Shown here in pieces: positions 58,645-64,000 of a stretch of DNA of 64,000 nucleotides. Where the stretch lies: the NCBI GenBank assembly GCA_965222505.1, contig OZ244956.1, positions 5,146,001 to 5,210,000 of the forward strand. The letters are read 5' to 3'. The position numbers and the translations under genes are program-made. The notes beneath the pieces are model-generated. The model saw only the letters and a program-made list of their open reading frames with translations. It was not told the origin of the DNA and did not search any database. Position 1 is the stretch's first letter, and every line of letters begins with the position of its first letter. This stretch comes from G965222505 sp965222505 (GTDB taxonomy: Bacteria > Bacteroidota > Rhodothermia > Rhodothermales > DATKEJ01).

Positions 58645-60405
58645 TTAAGGTTGTACTGGACGTTCATAGACCACCTGGCCGTCCACAATGGTCATGGCAA
58701 TCTCTCCATCCAACAGCTGATCCGGCTGTGTGAGGGCCACGTTTAGCAGGTCGATATTCAGGATGGTCAGATCGGCCCATTTGCCGGGTTCGAGGGTGCC
58801 GGTTTCTTTTTCCCTGAAGGCGGCATAAGCAGGCCATACGGTGTAGGCACGGACGGCTTCTTCGGGGGTTACGGCTTCTTCCATATACCAGCCGTCCGGG
58901 GGTTGCAGGTCTTTGCTCCGGCGGGTGACAGCGGCATAGAAGCCATAAAAGAAGCTATGATCGGAGCCGGGGAGATCGGCGTTGAAGACGAGGCCCGCGC
59001 CGTTTTTGCGAAGCGTTCGCCAGGCGTATGCGCCTTTAATGCGTTCCGGCCCGAGGCGGTCTTCGGCCCAGGTTTTGTCTTCGACCGCGTGTGGTGGTTC
59101 CATGGATGCAATGAGTTGCATATCCCCAAAACGGGGCATGTCGTCAGTGTGTATGACCTGGGCATGTTCAATCCGGTGTCTACCGTCGGGTATGGGGGCA
59201 CCGGCATCCATGCATGCGGAAAGGAAGTCGAGCGTTTCCCGGTTGCCGGCATCGCCAATGGCGTGAATGCCAACCTGAAACCCGGCTTGAATCATGCTAT
59301 CAACCAGCGCTTCATTGAACCCGTAATCGGCTCCGCTAACGCCGCAGTGGCCGGGGGCATCGGTATAGTCTTCAAGCAAGCGGGCACCTCTTGAACCGAG
59401 GGCGCCATCGTAGTAGGCTTTTACAGAGCGGACACCCAACCACGGCGATGCGTTTGGTCCCTGGGTGAGGCGTGACCGCAGCAGGGATTCATCGGAAGCC
59501 TTCAGCATGGCGTACACCCGGATCGGGAGTTGGTGCTGGGCTTGCAGTTCTTCAAAGGTCTCCATCAGTGGCCCATCGGTACCGGCCTCATGTACGGCGA
59601 CGTAGCCGGACTTTGCCATTTCCACCAGGGCATCTACGACTTGCGCTTTTCGACGGGCAGGAGGCGGAGGAGGCACGGCATCGTAGAGTAAATCGGTGGC
59701 GTTATTCAGGAGCAAGCCCGTGGGGTTGCCTGCTGCATCTTTGGGGATTTCCCCGCCGACGGGGGCCTGGGTATCCGCTGTGATTCCGGCAGCTTCGAGG
59801 GCCATGCGGTTGCCCCATGCGGCAAACCCATGTAACCCGCGCATAACGACCGGATGATTTGGGACGCGCTCAGTGAGACGTTGATGGTCCGGGTACCGGT
59901 TGGCCCAGGCACCTTCATCCCATCCAAAACCGACCAGCCATTCACCCGGCGGTGTTTTGGCAGCTCGCTCTACCATGCGCTCGACGGCTTCCACCTCAGT
60001 TTGGGCCGAGGTCAAATCGACCAGGTCCAGGTTCATCCCGAACTCGCCGACATGGGTATGGGAGTCCACCAACCCCGGTATCAGGGTTTGCCCTTCCAAA
60101 TCAATCATGCGGGTGGATGCTCCGGCATACCGCTTCGCTTCGTCCGTTGTGCCCACATAGAGTATCCCTCCGTCTTTCACCACAACAGCCTCCGCATCTG
60201 CATGCCACGCACCGTCCCGAAAAGGCGCGTCAGCGGCTGGTATCCCCTCCAAGTCCGGGTCGTCCCAGGAAAAAGTATAGACGTTGGCGTTGTACAGGAT
60301 GAGGTCTGCGGTCTCAGGGGCTGGGGCACAGGCCGGGAGGAAGAATAGGAAAAGGAATAGCAGGGTGCGTTCTACGTGCGACGTTCTACGTTCTACGTTT
60401 CTCAT
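58645..60405 (-). CDS. Amidohydrolase lipoprotein (YtcJ-like)
   Basis: 586 residues from ATG at 60405. The N-terminus (hydrophobic TLLFLFLFFLPAC, lipobox cysteine at 26) indicates a lipoprotein. GLVDSHTHVGEFGMNL is the metal-binding HxH of amidohydrolases; GIHAIGDAGN and RIEHAQVIH supply further histidines; FNADLPGSDHSFFYGF the catalytic aspartate. Matches the YtcJ/amidohydrolase-3 group. The first twelve residues (RNVERRTSHVER) are encoded by a TACGTTCTACG-type repeat, so translation may begin later. Confidence 0.85.
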   Translation of the reverse strand: MRNVERRTSHVERTLLFLFLFFLPACAPAPETADLILYNANVYTFSWDDPDLEGIPAADAPFRDGAWHADAEAVVVKDGGILYVGTTDEAKRYAGASTRMIDLEGQTLIPGLVDSHTHVGEFGMNLDLVDLTSAQTEVEAVERMVERAAKTPPGEWLVGFGWDEGAWANRYPDHQRLTERVPNHPVVMRGLHGFAAWGNRMALEAAGITADTQAPVGGEIPKDAAGNPTGLLLNNATDLLYDAVPPPPPARRKAQVVDALVEMAKSGYVAVHEAGTDGPLMETFEELQAQHQLPIRVYAMLKASDESLLRSRLTQGPNASPWLGVRSVKAYYDGALGSRGARLLEDYTDAPGHCGVSGADYGFNEALVDSMIQAGFQVGIHAIGDAGNRETLDFLSACMDAGAPIPDGRHRIEHAQVIHTDDMPRFGDMQLIASMEPPHAVEDKTWAEDRLGPERIKGAYAWRTLRKNGAGLVFNADLPGSDHSFFYGFYAAVTRRSKDLQPPDGWYMEEAVTPEEAVRAYTVWPAYAAFREKETGTLEPGKWADLTILNIDLLNVALTQPDQLLDGEIAMTIVDGQVVYERPVQP

Positions 60406-60515
60406 TCTTGCGGGTATAGTTGGAGAATTAGAGAGTGCAATTAGGCAACCACCTTCAGAATTAATCTCGTAATTGTGTCAGGCACCTAACGTAGAACCCA
60501 GAACGTAGAACGTCA
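60368..60515. repeat. CGTTCTACG repeat array around the amidohydrolase start
   Basis: CGTTCTACG-type units occur at 60368-60397, and in the opposite orientation CGTAGAAC at 60489-60511. The first set encodes the N-terminus of the amidohydrolase; the second lies just beyond the aminotransferase stop. A mobile or expanding intergenic repeat that has entered a coding region. Confidence 0.55.
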
Positions 60516-62024
60516 CAACACAAACCAACTTTGAATTTCGCCTACGGTGACGCATTCTTTGGAGCGGTGCGTGTACTCATTGCTCTTGGAACAATACTGG
60601 TAGTGTTGACTCCAGGCCTCGGCATTGAGGGCAACCGCACGGATGGCGTCCAACACGTAGTCCAATTCGGCATCGGTCATGGTGGGGTGCAAGGAGAGGC
60701 GGACCCATCCAGGTTTATCGGATAGGTCTCCCGAGTCGATTTGTTCGGTGATCCGCTTGCTGAAATCGCGGTCTACGTGCAGCAGGAAGTGGCCATAGGT
60801 TCCAGCACAGGAACATCCTCCGCGTACTTGAATGCCGTAACGGTCGTTGAGGAGTTTAACCACCAGGTTATAGTGCACATTGTCGATGTAGAAGGACAAA
60901 ATGCCCAGGCGCTCTTCAATGGCATCGGCCAGGATATGTAGGCCGGGGATGGCGCGTAGCGCGGGCAAGGCTTTGTGTAATAGCTCTTCCTCACGGGCCA
61001 ACATGTGGTCGGTGCCCATTTGTTCTTTCAGGCGGATGGCGAGTGCGGCCCGGATGGTTTGCAGGAAGCCGGGGGTGCCGCCATCTTCACGGGCCTCTAT
61101 GTCTGCGATGTAGCTGTGCTCGCCCCAGGGATTCGTCCAGTTGACCGTGCCGCCACCGGGTTGGTCCGGGACGGTGTTTTTGTACAGGTGCCGGTCGAAG
61201 ATCAGGATACCGGGGGTGCCGGGGCCGCCGAGGAACTTGTGGGGGGAGAAAAACACGGCATCCAGCTTTTCGAGCGGATCGGCGGGGTGCATGTTGATGT
61301 CCACATACGGGGCCGATGCGGCAAAGTCCACAAAACAAAGCCCGCCGTGTTCATGCATCACGCGGGCCAGTTCATGGTAAGGGGTTGCAATGCCGGTCAC
61401 GTTGGAACACGCCGTAAAGGAGCCGATCTTGACGGGCCGGTCGGCATAGGGCTGAATGGCAGTACGCAGGATATTTACATTGACCAGGCCGCGATCATCG
61501 GCATCCAGAACCACCACTTCGGCGAGCGTTTCCAGCCATGAGGTCTGGTTGGAGTGGTGTTCCATATGGGTAATGAATACCACAGGGCGAAGCGCTTCCG
61601 GGATATGGGTAAAGGGGCGCAGTTGATCGGGTACGGCCAGTCCCAGGATGCGCTGAAACTTGCAAATCGCTCCAGTCATTCCGGTGCCGGTGGCAATCAG
61701 AACGTCGTCCGGGCCGGCATTGACATGGGCTTTGATGATCGCCTGGGCATCGTGGTAGGCATGGGTCATCGAGGTGCCCGTTACGCTGGTCTCGGTGTGG
61801 GTATTGCCCACAAACGGTCCAAACGTGTTGCGCATTTTCTGTTCGATGGGGGCATACATCCGGCCGCTCGCGATCCAGTCGGCATACAGGATGTGCTTCT
61901 TCCCGTAGGGAGATTCAAACGCCTGATCGATGCCGATGATGTGCTTTCGGAATGGCGCGAAATACGCTTCTAGGTTGCTGGTAACAGTATTTGTATGGGG
62001 GGCGGCGATCACTTCGGTACCCAT
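60513..62024 (-). CDS. Class V aminotransferase (cysteine desulfurase-like)
   Basis: 503 residues. ILYADWIASGRMYAPIE at the N-terminus, ATGTGMTGAICKFQRILG, VFITHMEHHSNQTSW, FVDFAASAPYVDINMH (PLP aspartate) and AVFFSPHKFLGGPGTPGIL (PLP lysine in SPHKFLGG). RGGCSCAGTYGHF near the end is a Cys-containing loop. A fold-type I PLP enzyme related to NifS/SufS; substrate uncertain. Its start lies seven bases from the VKOR-DsbA stop, suggesting one operon. Confidence 0.85.
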   Translation of the reverse strand: MGTEVIAAPHTNTVTSNLEAYFAPFRKHIIGIDQAFESPYGKKHILYADWIASGRMYAPIEQKMRNTFGPFVGNTHTETSVTGTSMTHAYHDAQAIIKAHVNAGPDDVLIATGTGMTGAICKFQRILGLAVPDQLRPFTHIPEALRPVVFITHMEHHSNQTSWLETLAEVVVLDADDRGLVNVNILRTAIQPYADRPVKIGSFTACSNVTGIATPYHELARVMHEHGGLCFVDFAASAPYVDINMHPADPLEKLDAVFFSPHKFLGGPGTPGILIFDRHLYKNTVPDQPGGGTVNWTNPWGEHSYIADIEAREDGGTPGFLQTIRAALAIRLKEQMGTDHMLAREEELLHKALPALRAIPGLHILADAIEERLGILSFYIDNVHYNLVVKLLNDRYGIQVRGGCSCAGTYGHFLLHVDRDFSKRITEQIDSGDLSDKPGWVRLSLHPTMTDAELDYVLDAIRAVALNAEAWSQHYQYCSKSNEYTHRSKECVTVGEIQSWFVL

Positions 62025-62030
62025 TGATTC

Positions 62031-63296
62031 TTATTGGTTTGCCGAGAGTTCCATTCGGATGACCCGGCGGAGGAATTCCGAGTTTTTCCAGTATCGGGCG
62101 TACCGACCATTAATGTATAAGGACGGGGTGGAGTTAATTTCAAGGGCGGCACCCAATTCAATATCCCGCCGGACCCGCTGCAGGGTTTCCTCTTCTGCCA
62201 TGCAGGCCTGAAAATCAGCGCGGTCCCAGCCTTGCGCTTCAGCCAGGTTCAGGAAGAAGTCCTCGCTCAGGCGGGTCTGATTCCGGAAGACCTCATCATG
62301 GTAGGGCCAAAAATCTCCATTGTTGTTGGCGCACACGCCAGCCAATGCCGCAGGGCCGGCCTGGGGATGGACCTGGCGCGTGACGAATCGGTTGATGCTG
62401 GAATCCAGGGGGTAATTGATGTAGACGAGTTTTACCTCGTCCTTAAACTCATACAGAATGCCCTTCAGGTGGAACGCAGCTTCCTTGCAGCCGGGGCACT
62501 GGAAGTCGGCAAAATCAACCAGGGTAACTTTGGCATTCGGGTTGCCCCAGTACGAGGCGGTTGAGTCCATTTCAATCGTTTTGGGCGTTTGCCTAAAATG
62601 GGCAGCAACGGCAAAGTCCATGTCCAACTGGCTGTCTTCCCCTTGCTGGTTGAGGTAGCCCCGCATCCCCATATACCCGAAAGCAAACACGGCCAGGGCC
62701 AATACAACGGGCATGCCCAACAGACCAGACGGCCAGCCAAACCAGCTTTTGATGTAGGCCGAAAGCCGCCCCACAATCTGCCCGATAGGCTCCTTGAAAG
62801 CGGCAATCAACAACCCCAGAATGGCGACGTTGACCCCGTACATCGCCACGCAGGTGGGGCACAGTACACCGAGTTTGTACAGATGGGTGGCTTTGTACAG
62901 CGAGAACAGGACGGCCCCTGCCGCCAGGAGCACAGTCAGCAGGATCATGTGGGTAGCCCGTACATTGGACAGCATCAAGGCATAGAGGGCGGCCAGGGCG
63001 GCGAAGAGGTAGAACAGGAAGCCCCACCAGGCCACCGGAATCCCAAAGAGGTTGGCATAACTTGAGGCCTGTGCGGCATCACAGTTGATCCAGTCGTTGA
63101 TGGAGCATCCACTGGCGTTGGAGAGGCCGTTCTGGGCAATCTCGAACCCGATTTGGGTAGCATACAAGGACAACGCTCCACCAATGACGCTGCAAACCAC
63201 GACGCCCCACAAGGCCCAGCGGAGCCAGGGCAGCCCCTGTGGTTTGGGGGTACGTTTCTTTGATCCTCTGGGTTTTTGCTGCTTTTTCTTAGCCAT
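62031..63296 (-). CDS. VKOR-DsbA disulfide-forming fusion protein
   Basis: 421 residues. Residues 25-195 are a five-helix vitamin K epoxide reductase domain with CSINDWINCDAAQASSYANLFGIPVAWWG, and the redox pair CPTC in LGVLCPTCVAMYG. Residues 245-418 are a thioredoxin-fold DsbA domain with the active site CPGC in FADFQCPGCKEAAFH and the cis-proline loop NSTPSLYING. The fusion makes disulfides in exported proteins by passing electrons to quinone. Confidence 0.92.
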   Translation of the reverse strand: MAKKKQQKPRGSKKRTPKPQGLPWLRWALWGVVVCSVIGGALSLYATQIGFEIAQNGLSNASGCSINDWINCDAAQASSYANLFGIPVAWWGFLFYLFAALAALYALMLSNVRATHMILLTVLLAAGAVLFSLYKATHLYKLGVLCPTCVAMYGVNVAILGLLIAAFKEPIGQIVGRLSAYIKSWFGWPSGLLGMPVVLALAVFAFGYMGMRGYLNQQGEDSQLDMDFAVAAHFRQTPKTIEMDSTASYWGNPNAKVTLVDFADFQCPGCKEAAFHLKGILYEFKDEVKLVYINYPLDSSINRFVTRQVHPQAGPAALAGVCANNNGDFWPYHDEVFRNQTRLSEDFFLNLAEAQGWDRADFQACMAEEETLQRVRRDIELGAALEINSTPSLYINGRYARYWKNSEFLRRVIRMELSANQ

Positions 63297-63338
63297 CTAA
63301 ACGAGGTATTCTACGTTTGGGGAGTGTTCAAACTCCGG

Positions 63339-64000
63339 TTATTGGTTGACAATCACATGAGGAATCCTGGACAGGTCCCAATCCAGAACCAGACCCTCGG
63401 CGGTGCGTTGGGCGTTTTCCTTTGAATATAACCGCTCAAGCAGGTAAAGAGCCGGCTCATAGCTGAGGGCGCCGCCCACGGAAGTAATATACTTGCCGTC
63501 CACTACAAATTGGGGCTCGTAAAGGACCTCGACTTCCGGAAACATCTCGGCCAGCCGGTCACGGTCGGCGGGGAAGGTGGTGGCCTGGCGACCGTTGAGT
63601 ACGCCCGTTGCCGCCAGCGGAAAGGCTCCATCGCACAAGGTGATCACATAATCGGTGTTGGCGATGGTTTGTTTGAGCCAGTCCATAAATACTGGATTCT
63701 TGAGGTCCGAGGACATGCTGTTGTCCGTGCTGGGTATGACCAGAATGTCAATATCGGGGGCGTTTGCAAAACTGTAGTGCGGGGAAATGGTAAGACCCTC
63801 GAACGTACGGAAGGGTTGGCCATCGGGGGATACGATAAACGGCGCGATGTAATTCAGGCTATCCCGAAAAATTGAATGGTGCAGGATGTCATACGGGGCC
63901 ATCAATTCCGAATTGAATACCGCGTCCATGCCCACAAAACCTGCACGGAGCACACCAGTCCCGTCCGATGGCTGTGCCGTACAGGCTGGCAGGGCAAGGG
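63339..64000 (-). CDS. DJ-1/PfpI family lipoprotein, N-terminus outside window
   Basis: The minus-strand frame is open to the right edge; the visible start is LALPACTAQPSDG, a lipobox with its cysteine, so the true start is just outside. The body matches DJ-1/PfpI: VGMDAVFNSELMAPYDILHHSIF, DIDILVIPSTDNS, VITLCDGAFPLAATGVLNGRQATTFP (the nucleophile elbow LCDGAFPLA with its cysteine). Function could be a chaperone or hydrolase at the periplasmic membrane face. Confidence 0.8.
   Translation of the reverse strand, partial: LALPACTAQPSDGTGVLRAGFVGMDAVFNSELMAPYDILHHSIFRDSLNYIAPFIVSPDGQPFRTFEGLTISPHYSFANAPDIDILVIPSTDNSMSSDLKNPVFMDWLKQTIANTDYVITLCDGAFPLAATGVLNGRQATTFPADRDRLAEMFPEVEVLYEPQFVVDGKYITSVGGALSYEPALYLLERLYSKENAQRTAEGLVLDWDLSRIPHVIVNQ

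Overview
The window is one bacterial chromosome segment of about 64 kb. Host genes lie at both ends and a complete-looking, siphovirus-like prophage fills the middle. The host is probably a member of the Bacteroidota/Rhodothermota-Balneolota lineage. The evidence is a secreted protein with a type IX secretion sorting tail (3183-5192), a DUF5916 outer-membrane protein, a GH109-like oxidoreductase-fold glycosidase, a VKOR-DsbA fusion, and promoters of the TTG-N20-TAnnTTTG type; the best one lies upstream of tRNA-Arg at 53046-53076.

Left host flank (1-8455): a truncated Na+/solute symporter, the GH109-like enzyme overlapping a TRIC-type channel gene, the sorting-tail protein, the DUF5916 protein, then a small membrane ORF and decayed coding remnants. 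The flank ends with the old terminator of a tRNA-Arg gene.

Prophage (8456-52998): the ends are a perfect 46-bp direct repeat that is the 3' part of tRNA-Arg(ACG). The intact tRNA is at the right end beside the integrase. Reading left to right there is an endolysin, a large secreted protein of unknown role, and DUF1353 and metallopeptidase genes. Packaging and head genes follow (terminase, portal, scaffold, decoration, capsid), then connectors and tail genes. The tail set includes an assembly chaperone with a clear -1 frameshift site, and it is followed by tape measure, hub, tail spike and holin. A minus-strand block (37443 back to 32433) carries small proteins, a Rad52-like annealing protein, a DUF488-ASCH fusion and an ADP-ribosyltransferase-like protein. 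Divergent from it are an HTH regulator and a replication initiator that carries its own iteron-type origin candidate. Next come a TPR membrane protein, an AT-rich three-gene island (ParB-like protein, PRTase-CE-like protein, D12 adenine methyltransferase), a PAS-domain protein and a divergent CI/Cro-like pair. The last block is an early operon: PD-(D/E)XK-like protein, tRNA-Met, a second iteron-bearing replication-like gene, a tandem FtsK-gamma-like protein, excisionase and integrase.

Right host flank (53030-64000): thiD; a glycosyltransferase and a polysaccharide flippase; an NhaC-type antiporter; then a minus-strand run of an amidohydrolase lipoprotein, a class V aminotransferase, a VKOR-DsbA protein and a truncated DJ-1/PfpI lipoprotein. 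Intergenic palindromes and repeat elements separate several of these.

The strongest candidates for something new are the ParB/PRTase-CE/methyltransferase island (40921-44118), the two in-gene iteron arrays, the Cas6e-like reading-frame fragment overlapping the DUF488-ASCH gene, and the motorless tandem FtsK-gamma protein. All functional calls come from reading motifs by eye; no database search was run.
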